Assembly (NCBI GenBank): GCA_027382625.1
Contig: JAJKFJ010023674.1
Span: forward strand, 43,805-107,804
From: Tetmemena sp. SeJ-2015
Lineage: Eukaryota; Ciliophora; Spirotrichea; Sporadotrichida; Oxytrichidae
Direction: 5' to 3'
Length of the DNA stretch: 64,000 nt
The position numbers and the translations under genes were made by a program. Within the stretch, counting starts at the first letter, position 1, and every line of letters begins with the position of its first letter. The notes below the pieces were generated by a model. That model searched no databases, was not told the DNA's origin, and saw only the letters and a list, made by a program, of their open reading frames with translations. Of the stretch, positions 32,485-45,100 are shown piece after piece.

Positions 32485-35215
32485 TCATTGATAAATCTAA
32501 TCTATCTAGTTTTTGAAATACTCTCTAATGGCCATAAACAAAATAAGAATATTGAATGGCAACTCTTTTGGTTTTCATAGTTGGAGTGATGAGTCCATTA
32601 TCTGGAGTGAAAATAATTTCACTAAGCAGAATCTTTCTGATTTTTTCAAGACTGGTTAATCTTTGTTCGACAGCGTGCTTTTCTAGCATTTCTATCACTC
32701 CTTGAATTACTTTTTCATTCTTGATTAGCGTTCCCATATCTTCTTCAGTAAATATATAGACCAAATTTATTTAAGAAATTTATTGTAACTCCTTTTGCTT
32801 TAGCTAATTTTTTCAACTCGATTGGATCTGGAACGATAACAGCTATTATATACTCTTTGGTGGAGTCACCAATCACGCACATTTGGGTCACTAAAGGACA
32901 GAGTGAGTAGATATTTTCTAACTTCTCAGGAGCAATGTACTCTCCTTACTAGAGCTTGAAAATATTCTTTGCTCTGTCAATGATTTTGATGTTGCCCGAT
33001 TCAAGAATTTCAACAACGTCTCCGGTGTTCACCCACCCATCATCAGTGAGGAGCTCCTGAGTCTTCTCAGGATTCTTAAAATAGCCTTTAATGTTTCCTC
33101 TGCAGAAAATCTGAAGTTCTCCTCTAGGAGGATTGTCTGTGTGGAAGTAATTCATTTCAGGCACATCTTTCAATCTAAACTTGGATCCAGGGCATAGAGT
33201 TCCTACATTTCCTTGAGAGCGATCTCTAAATCTCTGTCTTGTGCCAATCATCGTGCATTCTGTCTGTGCATATCCTTCCACAACTTTAATTCCTAATGCA
33301 ACGCTGAAGAACAGTTATATTTTTGGGTCAAGAGGAGCAGAACCACACGCCATAGTTTTTAAAAAACTTTAAATAGCAAGCTTTTAATAGTGAATTTATT
33401 TTTTTTATTGCTCTAAAATAATTGTTTTGATGTTTCCTCCGAATAAATCTCTGACTTTCTTGAAGATGACTTTGTCATGAAACCAGTGATTTAGTTCATA
33501 AATATTTTTAATTTAATTCACCTGTCTCCTGATATTTCACAATCTTATAATCTTTTTAATTCAATTCTATATCATCAATATTTATATTATCTTATCTGCA
33601 ACACCCTTATTGAATAGATACTCTGTCACTCCTCCTTTGGCGTTGACTCCCTCCCAAATTTTAGCGTAAACTCTATTCAATATCCTTGGTACCACAGCTA
33701 TTACAGTCGGCTTTAGCATTGCAAGATCTTCAAAAAGCTTGAGGGGATCCCCACTATTTTATAATGGAATAATTAATTGTAATACATATGCTATAGTATC
33801 CTTTGGAGCTGCCTCTGACTATGCATCTGCTAGTAATAGCTTGCTCCATTATATGAGCGTAAGGCAAATAAGAAAGATAGTAGTCTTCCTCGTTTATATA
33901 AACCCCGGACAACTTTTCTAAAGTATCCATGCTGTTAATGCAATAAATTCAGGATTACAATTCCAAATATAAAAATGCAAGAGATTAGGTTTCTGTGAGA
34001 AATCATTGCGGCCTTGGGATCTCCTGTAGTGCCTGAGGTGTAGATAAGCATGTACAAATCTTCTGGGGATGGCTCTTAAATATTCACTTCTGCAGTTCTC
34101 TTTCCTTCCTCCAAAACTTCTGAAAATCCTAGAAGTCTGATATTCAGCTTAATATAATTTAGGCTAGAATATCTATTCTACCTAAATAATATCGCTAAAC
34201 ATAATAATGATATTGAGCTATTTAGCCAGATCTTTTTGTTCATCAGTTATTTTAAGATCTGAATCTTTGTCAAAAAATACCACGTTCTCAAGAGTTAAAA
34301 ATTAAAAACAATGTGGGGGCTTTTCCATTCTTAATCTATTCAAGTAAGCCTTTTAGATTCTTGGGCTCAATGAACATTAAAATAGAGTGTTGATAGATAT
34401 TTAGGCACATTGTTTGGAGTGAGGTTTGCTAAATGATGAAGCCAAGAGCATCTTGCCCAAGAGAGTCAAAGAATGGCACATTTGCAATTCCAGATATGAA
34501 AAGCGCAATCATTGTCATAGACCACTCCTCTCTGTTGCGAGAGTGAACACCGATGAACTTGTAGATACTTCCTTCCATCTCCTCTGGTCTACAAAGACCA
34601 AGCGAGGCAATACCTATAAGGCTTTAGTATGAGAAATTATAGATGGGAAATTTTAGTTATTAAGAAGACAAACTTTACAAACATCTTTAATTCTCAAATT
34701 TCAATAAAAATGACTTTTCTTACCTCTCACCAAATATTGAACAACCTCGTTAACCTAAGAATAGCTTTTCCAAACGTATGGCCCTCCCTCTTGAGTGAAG
34801 TCTCTAGTGCCTAAGAAATTTCTGTGTCCGTGTTTTTGTACTGTGGCTTTGAAAAGCTCACCCATTGTTCTTAATCCCCCAATATCTTCCGGAATCTCGT
34901 AGTTTGGATTATCTTTAAAAGAAAATTAATTCTTCTTAGTTATTAAATCTAATTAATCATAAATTGATAAAATTTCTTTCAATAAATATCTCTAGTCTCA
35001 CAGGCCCTAGAGTTCAGTTAATAAGATTTGAATTTCTGTAAGTATGAGAAAATATTCTTCTGTTTTATCTCCATAGAGTAGCGAAACTTACAAGAAAATA
35101 ATTTACTAAATAAAAGAGTTCATAGGAGTGTCCTTCTAGCTTGGGCCTTTCCTTATTGAAGTAGGCGTATTATTCTTGCTCGATTGTTGTTTAGCTGTTT
35201 CCCATTAGATAGCAC
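32485..35215 (-). CDS. Long-chain acyl-CoA synthetase, tandem copy 2
   Basis: Start at the complement of 35213-35215 gives [20 protein letters not shown]. Further blocks: the region before the P-loop at about 34140, a P-loop region near 34000, [17 protein letters not shown] (33280), [20 protein letters not shown] (33030) and a C-terminus like copy 1 with TGA at 32485-32487. The conserved GYGQTEC is AYAQ-type here (Gly to Ala), a mild change. IESs lie at sites matching copies 1 and 3, e.g. pointer AATGGC (32527-32532/32555-32560) and ATCTTAT (33542-33548/33589-33595). A small local duplication AAATTTATT near 32763-32780 disturbs one frame and could be an additional tiny IES or a lesion. The enzyme may be functional, but this copy is the most altered. 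Confidence 0.83.
32533..32560. other. IES near the C-terminus of copy 2, pointer AATGGC
   Basis: 28 bp between AATGGC copies at 32527-32532 and 32555-32560. Same codon position as in copies 1 and 3, with unrelated interior. Confidence 0.8.
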
Positions 35216-35754
35216 AAAGTTTAGGAAGCGAATCTTTTAGTTTTCAAATAAAAGTATCTATTATTATATGATCGTCATACCACTATATACGCATCAAGGA
35301 TTCTCAATAATTCATCATTAGCTTTGATTTTCAATGTATCTGATGCAAATCTATTCCTTCAAACTCATTTCAATAAGCAAAAATGTGGAAATAAATAAAT
35401 TAAGGCATTGTTATAATTAAAATCTAATACATCTACAGCTATAAAAGTTTAAAATATTAAGTGCCAAAATTTTAAGCATTTATCCTTTAGAAGTTGAAAC
35501 TAAAAATACTTAAATTAAATAAATAAAGCGAGAGTAACCAAATTATTTGACGTTTAAAATAATTGAATCTATTAGTTTTAAATAAATAATTTGTAAGATT
35601 ATTTAGGCTCTTCTACTTTTAATTTTATCATATTTTAGCATATTAATTAATTTCCATAAAAGATATATATTTAATGCATTGTTTAAAATTCTAAAAAATC
35701 TAGATAAGTTTCTGATTTAGAAATTTGACACCTGAAAGGTTGAAAGTTATATTG

Positions 35755-35875
35755 AAATACAATGATTAATTAAATAATTTTAAAAATATAAATAGCAGTA
35801 TTTATGTTGGCTTAGATTTTCCAAAGTTATAAATACCTCTCTCTCCTCGTAATAAGGGAACTCAACTTTATAGAA
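35755..35875 (-). pseudogene. Decayed 3' end of the TCAIM-like gene (unit 2)
   Basis: It aligns with 40090-40200: ATGATTAATTAAA, GCAGTATTTATGTTGGCTTAG against GCAGTCTTTGTGTGCTACTTAG, and TCCAAAGTTATAAAT. It encodes a corrupted form of GIYNFGIAK. Confidence 0.7.
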
Positions 35876-36169
35876 AAATTGTAATAGTTGAGTATAATTA
35901 AATTCAAAGCTTAAAATTGAAATCGGTCATTAGGCAACAAAAAAAATATTGGGAAGTTGCAATTTTATGAGAACTAAAATTGTAGATTCACTCAAGATCT
36001 GCTAATTGTCCAATATCCAATCAAAGAATATTTTGAATTTCTTATTTAATCACTTTTCAGGAAAAATATATTATACGCGCATTAGTCTAATTCATTATTG
36101 CTGTCACTTCAAAGAACTTAAATCCTTGATAAATCTTAATGAAATAGTTGAAGGGATCATAATATTTTT

Positions 36170-36300
36170 TACTTCATCGACATATTAAATTATTCTGATG
36201 AGCATATCAAATAGTTCTTGAACTCAGTCAAATTTTAAGAAGAGCCTCATTCAAATCTCATAGAGAAGAAGGGAATTAAGAGACACCGATGAATTACAAT
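36170..36300 (+). pseudogene. Decayed copy of the BAR-like gene 3' segment (unit 3)
   Basis: It aligns with 26590-26730: GATGAGCATATCAAATAGTT matches GATGAGCAAATCAAAGAGTT, and TTCTTGAACTCAGTCAAATTT is nearly identical. It contains deletions and would not encode a product. Confidence 0.78.
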
Positions 36301-36427
36301 AGATATTCAATTTTACTACATTTAGCTTTTAAATTTAAGTTTATTCTCTTTGATAACATTGTAAATTAATATTAGTTCTAATCATCTTTTAAGCTTAGAA
36401 TTCTAAAATTAAGATATTTTCACTAAA

Positions 36428-39400
36428 TCATTGATATATCTAATCAATCTAGTTTTTGAAATATTCTCTAATGGCCATAAATAAGTAAAAAAATTAATTT
36501 ATAATAGGCAACTCTTTTGGTTTTCATGGTTGGGGTGATGAGTCCATTATCTGGAGTGAAAATAATTTCACTAAGTAGAATCTTTCTGATTTTTTCAAGA
36601 CTGGTTAATCTTTGTTCGACAGCGTGCTTTTCTAACATTTCAACTACTCCTTAAATTACTTTTTCATTTTTGATTAGCGTTCCCATATCTTCTTCAGTAA
36701 ATATATAGACCAAATTTATTGTAACACCTTTTGCTTTGGCTAACTTTTTCAGTTCGATTGGGTCTGGAACTATTACAGCTATTATATACTCTTTGGTGGA
36801 GTCACCAATGACGCACATTTGAGCCACTAAAGGACAGAGTGAGTAGATATTTTCCAATTTCTCAGGAGCTATGTACTCTCCTTGCTGGAGCTTGAAGATA
36901 TTCTTTGCTCTGTCAATGATTTTGATGTTGCCCGATTCAAGAATTTCAACAACGTCTCCAGTATTCACCCACCCATCTTCTGTGAGGAGCTCCTGAGTTT
37001 TCTCCGGGTTTTTAAAATAGCCTTTAATGTTTCCTCTGCAGAAAATCTGAAGTTCTCCTCTAGGAGGATTGTCTGTGTGGAAGTAATTCATTTCAGGCAC
37101 ATCTTTCAATCTAAACTTGGTTCCAGCGCTTAGGGTTCCTACATTTCCTTGAGAGCGATCACTCAATCGCTGTCTTGAGCCAACCATTGTGCACTCAGTT
37201 TGCCCATACGCTTCTATTACTTTAGTTCCTAATGCAACGCTGAAGAACTGATGTACTTTTGGGTCAAGGGGAGCTGAACCACAAGCGATCATATAAATAA
37301 TATTCCTTGATTAAACTTTATAAATGATAGTATATTTTTGTTTCATTTGTTTATAATTTAAATCGTTTTGATGTTTCCTCCGAATAAATCTCTTACTTTT
37401 TTGAAGGTGACTTTATCATGGAACCAGTGACTTAATTCATAATTAATTTTTAAATGCTATTCACCAGTCTCCTGGTATTTGGCAATCTTTAAATAAATTA
37501 TTCTAAGTATGATAAGAATGATATTTTAAAATCTTATCAGCAAGACCCTTGTTGAATAGATACTAAGTGACTCCTCCTTTGGTGTTGACACCTTCCCAAA
37601 CTTTAGTATAAACTCTATTAAATATCCTTGGCACCACAGCTAACACTGATGGCTTTAGTACTTGAAGATCCTCGAATAGCTTTAGAGGGTCTCCACTATA
37701 TGAAAAGTTAAACTAATATAGCAACAAATATGTACAAAAGATAGACTATAGTAGCCTTTTGAGCTGCCAATGAGAATGCATCTGCTAGTCATAGCTTGCT
37801 CCAATATATGAGCGTAGGGTAAGTAAGAAAGATAGCAGTCTTCACTACTCACAGATACTCCGGACAGTTCTTCTTAAATACTAAAGTTGTTTAGGCATTA
37901 TAATAAGGATCATTTGCTTAATTGAAAAAATATATGCATGAGATCAGATTTCTCTGAGAGATCATAGCTGCCTTGGGATCTCCAGTTGTACCAGAGGTGT
38001 AGATAAGCATGTGTAAATCTTCGGAAGAGGGCTCTGCAATCTTTACCTCCTCAGTTCTCTTTCCTTCTTCCAAAACTTCAGAGAATCCAAGAAGTCTGAT
38101 ATTCCACATAATAAATATAGGAAATCTTAAAGTCTTAAGTAATTATAACTTCACAAATAAAGGAAAAAGTAAATATAATGATGATATCAAGCTACTTAGC
38201 CAGATTTCTTTGATCATCAGTAGGTTTCAGATCAGTATCTTTGTCAAAAAATACTACGTTCTCAAGAGTTTAAAACTTTAAATAAAAGTGGGAGCCTTAC
38301 CAGACCTTTTCTATTCAAGTAAGCCTTTCAGATTCTTGGGTTCAATGAACATTAAAATAATAAAGAGAATTATTGTCTGTAGTTAAGTTTAGTTGATAAT
38401 GAAACCAAGAGCGTCTTGTCCAAGAGAGTCAAAGAAAGGCACATTTGCGATTCCTGATGAGAAGAGCGCAATCATAATCATCGACCATTCCTCTCTGTTG
38501 CGAGAATGAATACCGACAAATCTATATACACTACCCTCCATTTCTTCAGGCTTGCAAAGACCAAGCGAGGCAATACCTAAAACATTTTAGAATGCAAAAT
38601 TATCGATTGGGTATTTAAGTTTTTAACCTCATTTTAGAGATTGGATGAATTGTACAAACATTTTTATTTCCCTGAAATTTCAAATACATTGACTTTTCTT
38701 ACCTTTCACCAATATTTGCACAATTTCATTGACTTGAGAATAGCTTTTCCAAACGTAAGGCCCTCCCTCTTGTGTAAAATCCCTTGTGCCTAGGAAGTTT
38801 TTGTCTCCGTGCTTTTTGATTGTGGCTTTGAAAATCTCGCTCATAGTTTTCTTCCCATCAATGTGATCTGGGATTTCTTAGTCTGGATTATCTCTTAACA
38901 AAAATAAATGCCTTAGTTCAGTTTAAATAGTTAAGCTTGAAATAGTTATTCGATAAAAAAAAATATATATAAAAATAATAAATATCTCTACTTTCGCAAG
39001 GCCTAGAGTATTCAGTTAATAAGATTAAAATTTCTGTAAGTAAGCAAGTAAGTAAGTGGAAAAAAATTCTGCTCTATTTTTATATCGCAGAGCTAACCTT
39101 ACAAGAAATAAATAATTAAATATAAGAGTTCATAGGAGTGGCCTTCAAGCTTGGGCCTCTCCTTATTAAAGTAAGCGTATTCGGTTTGCTCCTTTGTTGG
39201 TAAAATCAAATAAGTGTTTTGATAAGATTGTTGTAGAAATAAGAATCTAAATGAAAAAATAGATAACAGCCTGCTAGAGAAGAATGTTTTTGGCTTTAAA
39301 AGAAAAGTTGGGGGTGATAATATTTAAAAATTAGTGGTAAAATTATTTGAGTTTTAATTAATTAAGCCACCCCATTGGTTAATCAAGATCTTTAATAGAG

Positions 39401-39599
39401 AAATCCAATCAGGCATTAGTAAATTAAAGTCTAATCAATATATTAAACCAACTATATTAGAGATATTAAATATTAACCAATCATACATCTTTATATATCA
39501 TACCTTCTGACTTTTCACTAATTAAGACTTTGAACTTGATCTTATTTCTTCTACCATCTTATCAAAACACTTATTTGATTTTACTATGCTGTTTCCCAT
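36428..39599 (-). CDS. Long-chain acyl-CoA synthetase, tandem copy 3
   Basis: Start at the complement of 39597-39599: MGNSIV, then (after removing a 379-bp insert at a TA) [21 protein letters not shown]-loop [19 protein letters not shown] (about 38000); [40 protein letters not shown] and [20 protein letters not shown] form an unbroken stretch 37292-36651, including [21 protein letters not shown]-terminus IREYFKNQIDQIYQ with TGA at 36428-36430. This is the copy with the longest intact frame. IESs at matching sites: GGC (36473/36507) and AATCTT (37484/37530). Confidence 0.88.
36476..36509. other. IES near the C-terminus of copy 3, pointer GGC
   Basis: 34 bp between GGC at 36473-36475 and 36507-36509. 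Position identical to copies 1 and 2. Confidence 0.8.
37490..37535. other. IES in copy 3, pointer AATCTT
   Basis: AATCTT at 37484-37489 and 37530-37535. Removal joins NKGLADK to IAKYQETGEQ on the minus strand. This is the counterpart of the 840-bp IES in copy 1. Confidence 0.8.
39203..39581. mobile_element. 379-bp MITE-like element with TA target sites in copy 3
   Basis: Bounded by TA at 39201-39202 and 39582-39583. The ends are inverted repeats: AAATCAAATAAGTGTTTTGA followed by TAAGAT at the left, and its reverse complement at the right, with weaker similarity further in. Copies 1 and 2 lack it. Removing it with one TA restores MGNSIV-PTKEQ in frame. No coding capacity. The TA target suggests Tc1/mariner-type mobilisation. 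Confidence 0.85.
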
Positions 39600-40109
39600 T
39601 TGTCTGGTGAGAGTTCAGGTTGTTGAAACTTTAAGTTTTGAAATTAATAGTTTTGAAATTAATAGTATCTATTATAGAAGAGTCTACAACTAAATTCACA
39701 TTAAGGATTCTCAAATATTCAACATTAGATTTTTATGATCGAAGTATCAAACTACCTCTATACAATTCAATTTCTACTTTTCAAACGTATTTCTATAAGT
39801 AAACAAGTGTAAGATAAATAAACCAAGAGATAGATATTGTTAAGAAATTTAAAGTAAAACAATTCATAATTATTTAATGTTGAAGAAATTAAATGAAAAC
39901 AAATTTTGCCTATTTTATTTAAGAAGTTGAAATTGCAAGCACTTAATTATTTATAAATAAGCAGTCCACAGTGAGAAAGAAATTTGATGTTAATGATTAT
40001 AAAATATTTTAGGGTAGATTTATTTATTTTGAGGTCTTACAAATTGAAACTTGCAAGAATAAGTGCTTTCATAAAAATAACATTGATTAATTAAACAACT
40101 TTCAAAATC
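39600..40109. other. Intergenic region between copy 3 and the TCAIM-like gene
   Basis: AT-rich, noncoding. Parts are homologous to the region upstream of copy 2. No distinct feature seen. Confidence 0.5.
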
Positions 40110-42031
40110 TCAAGCGGTTGCAGTCTTTGTGTGCTACTTAGCTATTCCAAAGTTGTAAATCCCTTAGTCTCCTACACAAAATAAGAACTCATCAAAGTCC
40201 TCGTCTTTAAAGTCAAGAGGTATCTCAATACTCTTGTCTTAAAACACTCTGAATGTCTTATAGAAGAATATCTGTTTATTAGTTTGAATAATTTCCCTCA
40301 GCCACTCTCTTCTCTTTACCAGCACTCCTTCGAATTTCATCTTGCTCTCATCGCTCTCGTTCAAGTATTTCATCAAGTGCTTCATTTATAACTCTACATA
40401 AATATTTTAAAAAGTAATGATAAAGATTTTTTTATTTTAAGATTGTGAGCACATACTTGCTCAGATCAAAATCGATCTCTGCCTTTTTAGATATTTCAAC
40501 GCCAGGTGCTATCTGATCTAACTTATCAAGCAACTCGTCGTACAAAAGCTGATCGTCAACGAAGGTTCGAGCCTTCAGCCTGGCTTCTGAGACATGGATG
40601 CTCACATAACTCTTTAAATCCTGAGCGCTGAAATTATAAGGGACGGAGAAGTAGCCAGGCAACACATCGTGTCTGATCTATTTCACCTGATTCGAAAACA
40701 TCAAGTAGAGGGAGGGGGGAGTTCCATTCAGCATCTTATTTATATCACCTAAGCAAGTAAAGTGAGCATATAGTGGGACTATTAGAATTTTAAATTACGT
40801 GTTTATTATAAATGAGCAGCTCTCTAATCTGCCTTTAAGTTATCAGCTTGGAGAATTTTGACACACTTTTGTATCTATTATTCCTCCATTGAAGAGTCAA
40901 AGAATATAGAGCTATTACATTTGAAATTTGGACATTAAATTAATATGTTGGATGGGTTGATGCCCTTCTCAGCTAGAGTTTCAGATCTTTGAAGTGCCTC
41001 AGAATTCCTCACCATAAAGCGCATGGAGGCATCAGACTTTCTAACATATAAGTCAGAGGGAATGTCATAGTGCTGTCGATACACGTTGTCTAAAACTTGT
41101 CTATAAATCAATGTTTAAGTGGAGGAGGAGGATTTCAGCTTACTTTCTATTCTACTCTTTCATTTTATTCTCTGCAGAGCGCTCCAGCTATCTCCAGTTA
41201 TAAGCTTCTTACAAGTCTCTCGCTCTTTTTCTAGGACTCTTATATTTCTCAAGTGTATGATCCCACCTCAGATTTGTCTTGAACTAACTTCCAAGGTCAT
41301 CATCATACCTAGAGAAGTAATATAACAAGAAATTATATATTACTCTTTCGTTTTCTCCTCCTCTTGAATTAAAACATTCTCAAGTGCTTGATTCAAAGAC
41401 TCAACCGTGCTATAGTAATAATACATTAGATGATTTAAGAGTCTTACTTTGTATAATGAAGATTCTTGATGTCTAATGACTGCTGAGGTTTCAAGGGCAA
41501 TAGTTCGATTGTAAACTATGTGAAATTAGACTCGCTTACTTCTTCATTTATTAAGCTCTTAGTCTCCTTCTTCTTTTTAGGGCTATCCTCCTCCAGAGTT
41601 CTCTTGACATAAAACTTGATGGTCCTGCCACTTAATCCTCCATTATAATTTAAATTAGAGACTATAATAAAATTCTTTCCTTCATTAGCTTGAGGGTTTT
41701 ATAAGTAAGTTAGGAACTCATTTAGCTCTTGAACACTCTTTGAATTGCTCTCTCTTATTTTATCTGGGGCGAGTCCAAACATGTCTGGATGCACGTATTT
41801 CAAAAATTGATTTAGTTTTGCCTTTCCTGCTGCTTTTTTAGAGAAAGTACTTGTGAAAGGACTGTCAGAAGAGAAGTATCTTTGCTGGCAATAATTTAAT
41901 GATGCAGGTGCTTGTCTTATATTTAAATTCTACTAATTTTGAGGCCTAATTAGTTGACTAAGTAGGCTATTTTCAGAAATCATACCAAGAATACCTTATA
42001 ATCTCCTTGCATGTTTATACTTGGACAGCAT
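40110..42031 (-). CDS. TCAIM-like mitochondrial protein (DUF4460/DUF4461 type)
   Basis: Start at the complement of 42029-42031 gives MLSKYKHARRLQGILGMISE, then CQQRYFSSDSPF, a mitochondrial-type presequence with an RYFSS cleavage-like motif. Next LNQFLKYVHPDMFGLAPDKI, which matches the J-domain-like KxVHPDLF start of the DUF4460 part of TCAIM (T-cell activation inhibitor, mitochondrial), then SVQELNEFLTYL. Later blocks: LEKYKSPRKRARDLQEAYNW, DLYVRKSDASMRFMVRNSEA and LPGYFSVPYNFSAQDLKSYV; the end is GIYNFGIAKQHTKTATA with TGA at 40110. Several AT-rich breaks (about 41310-41340, 41430-41450, 40800-40930, 40400-40440) are IESs or introns. The molecular role of the family is poorly known. Its 3' end was partly duplicated into the acyl-CoA synthetase array. 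Confidence 0.7.
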
Positions 42032-42145
42032 TATTTTTTCAATTTACTATTTTAATAGTTTTAATGCTAAGTCTGTTCAAGATATTTTTGAATTTATTGA
42101 AATCTTGTTTCTAAAAATAAAAGAGAAATGCTTTCCTTCTTTTTC

Positions 42146-45100
42146 TCACTTTTTCTAGAAGTTTATCAAATTTTTAAAACATAGCAGTTTAAAAATGTAT
42201 AAGTTCTTCTGTGTGTATTTCTTTCTGTACTCGTCTTTGAGATTCTTTAGCTTCTCCATAGTTTCTTACTTGTTCTAATTTGCAGCCTTCTGAAGCATCT
42301 CTTGCTGAGAATCTGGTCTAGGCTCTAGTGTCACCTAGTCGTTATCCTGAATAGATATTCCAGAGTTGAGCCTCTAATCTGGCAAGTTATTCGCTGGAAC
42401 TTTAGCAGCCAGTGTGTTCTTTTAGCTAGAAGGGGTAGGCTAGAATCCTTGACTAGGTTTCTTTAAATTTGTGTTTCTTTCAAATATATCACTTAATTTA
42501 AACTCTTGTTGACTGGATTGGGCTGATCCTTTTCTATGAGTGGAGTTTAGTCGCTTTGAGCAGGAGTTCTCTCCATGCTATTATATCCAGTGTTGTGCTT
42601 AGACTTAGGCGTCTGAGATTGATCATAGTCCAACTCTAATGTTTCATTATTGCCTATCTTTGAATCATAGTTAAGGTTTGAGTTAGGCTAGTGCGCGATG
42701 TTAATCTCTGAGGACTCTTGGCTATTTTTAGAGCCAGGGTTCATCGCTTTATTAGCATTTGAGCTCCTCCCGTTGGTATTTTGCACCATGTCGTGCAATT
42801 TCTAACTAGCACCTGATGGGGACTACTTGCCCGAAGGTATTTTAGGAATTTGGTTATTAACTTTAGAATTTTGGTTGTGGGTCTAAAGTTGGCTCTTCAC
42901 TTGGATCTGAGGAGGGAAGCGGTCATGAGGCCCACCAACCGTGCTATCATCTTCATCTGGATCCTTCTTAGCAACAGCTTTAGATGTAACTGCCTTTGCT
43001 GGAGGCATCTCATAAGCCTTAGTAGGATTATTATATTGCAATTAAAAAAATAGGTTCGAATCTGCTTTCCACATTTGTTTGCTTTGATGCTCCTCCTTAA
43101 GCAGAGTTTATGTAGTTATAAATAATTATATGCACATCAGTAATAAGATCATTCATTTTAATTGCAGCTTGGTCTTTGTTTCTTTGAACTAGTTCCAAAA
43201 TAGATTTCCCTTCCTTTTTGTTATAATTAAAAATGTTACCTTTAAGCAATAAAAATATTCGGACTACTATTTTATTCAAAAAAAATTTAAGTTTAGAATA
43301 ACATATCCCTTGAAAGCCTTTCCAGCATTTAAGATGATATCGGCAATTTCAAAGTCATGCTGCATTACTGCTCTAGCAAATGCTGTGAGCCCGTTTCTTG
43401 AGCACTCATAATCAATCTCCAAGGGAGTAACTGGTTTCAATGCCTTGTTGCATATTGAAACTTTAATTATGAAATTACATAACTGACAATAAATCCACTT
43501 CTTAAAATAAGTACTTGACAACTTCTGATTGACGGTGTCTGACTGCAACATGCATACAATTTTCATCATTTTTGTTGGCTACATCAGTAACTGCTCCCCA
43601 CCTCTCGATCAGCATCCTTGTGGTCACTTGATTTCCGTACTAGCAGGCCCTTATCAAGGGAGTTGACTGCGAGTTGTCGAATCTACCGTTTATTACAGCA
43701 GCTACTATCATCTCCTCAGTGAAATGGGACTTCAAATGATCTAAAAGGGAGTTCTAAAACTCCAAATTAGGAAGTTTGCAGCTTAGATAGAATTGATATT
43801 ACTTTTAAAAAGCTTCATTATGTTCAGATATTTTCAATAATTGATAAGGAGAGATTTGAGCTCCTTTGTTGATGAGATAGGTAGCGATATCAAAATTCCC
43901 TTTAGCAATTGCATACGAGATACCAGACTGCTTTCCGCAATCTCTATACTCATTCATGTGCACTATGCTATTCTTGACTAAGAATTGAACAATATCAAGG
44001 CTTCCATTCTTGCAAGCCAACATGAAAGGAGTAACCCCTTTTAGAGATTTTAAATGTGGCACTCTGTTTTCAACTAACACCTCCACAATCTATATTTCCA
44101 TTAGTAATACTGATCTCAGAATTAAGTAGAGCAAGATTCAACTTTTTTAAACTTACATCTAAACTTTTATACTACACAGCAAAGTGGAGTGCGTTGTAAC
44201 CGAAAGCGTCGGCTTGATTTGATTGCATGTTGTTACTGTTCAATACAACTTCCACCAATGTAGGGCTATAAAATTGTTAAAAATTTTGGGGGGGGGCCTT
44301 TCCTCGTCATCCACTTTTTTCATGAAAATATGAAAAATCACTATCTAGCCTAAAATCAGCTAAAAACAACAATTCCTTAGTCCAAATTCAAATCCAAAGT
44401 GTCTAACATGCTCATATTCTACTATTTATAAAAAACATCTTAAAATTTTGCATTTAGAAGAGAGAAAAATTAATCTTTAAAGACTACTTAATAGATATAA
44501 AAAATAATTTCTTAATTTATCAAGTTTAAATAAAATAATATTGAAATAAATAATAAATAGATCAAGACGCTAATTTTTTAAACTAACTAGGCTTTAATGT
44601 GTGCTCTAAAGTAAGAGAATTCTAAAGCTCTTCTATATAAGTTTAAAGATCTATGAATTAATTGTTACATTAGAAACCATAAACTTATTAAGGTATCTTA
44701 TTTTCTTAAATTATATAATAATCTTTTTACAATTAAATTTTTAACAAATAAAATTTCTTTATAAGTTATCCAAAATTTTCTAAATTGGAGAATATGAACA
44801 GGTTAAACCTTTTGGATTTGAATTTGGACCAAAGAATAGTAATTTTTGGCTAATTTTAGGCTAGATAGTGATTTTTCATTTTTTCACAAAAAAAGTGGAT
44901 GACGAGGAAAGGCCCCCCCCCAAAATTTTAAATTAAAAGTCCCAAGGAGACTTACTTGAGTTTTGAAACAGCTAAAAATAGTGGTGTGAGACCATGGTCA
45001 TTAATCTCGAAATTTAGGTCGTGCTGGTAATTAGATTCTAATATTCCCAGATCAATAAGACTGATCATATCTATATTTTAAATAGATACTCTTTAAAATT

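Larger units (their letters stand above)
35216..36427. other. Intergenic region between copies 2 and 3
   Basis: AT-rich. It carries a decayed 3' end of the TCAIM-like gene (about 35755-35875) and a decayed 3' segment of the BAR-like gene (about 36170-36300). Nothing else was recognised. Confidence 0.6.
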
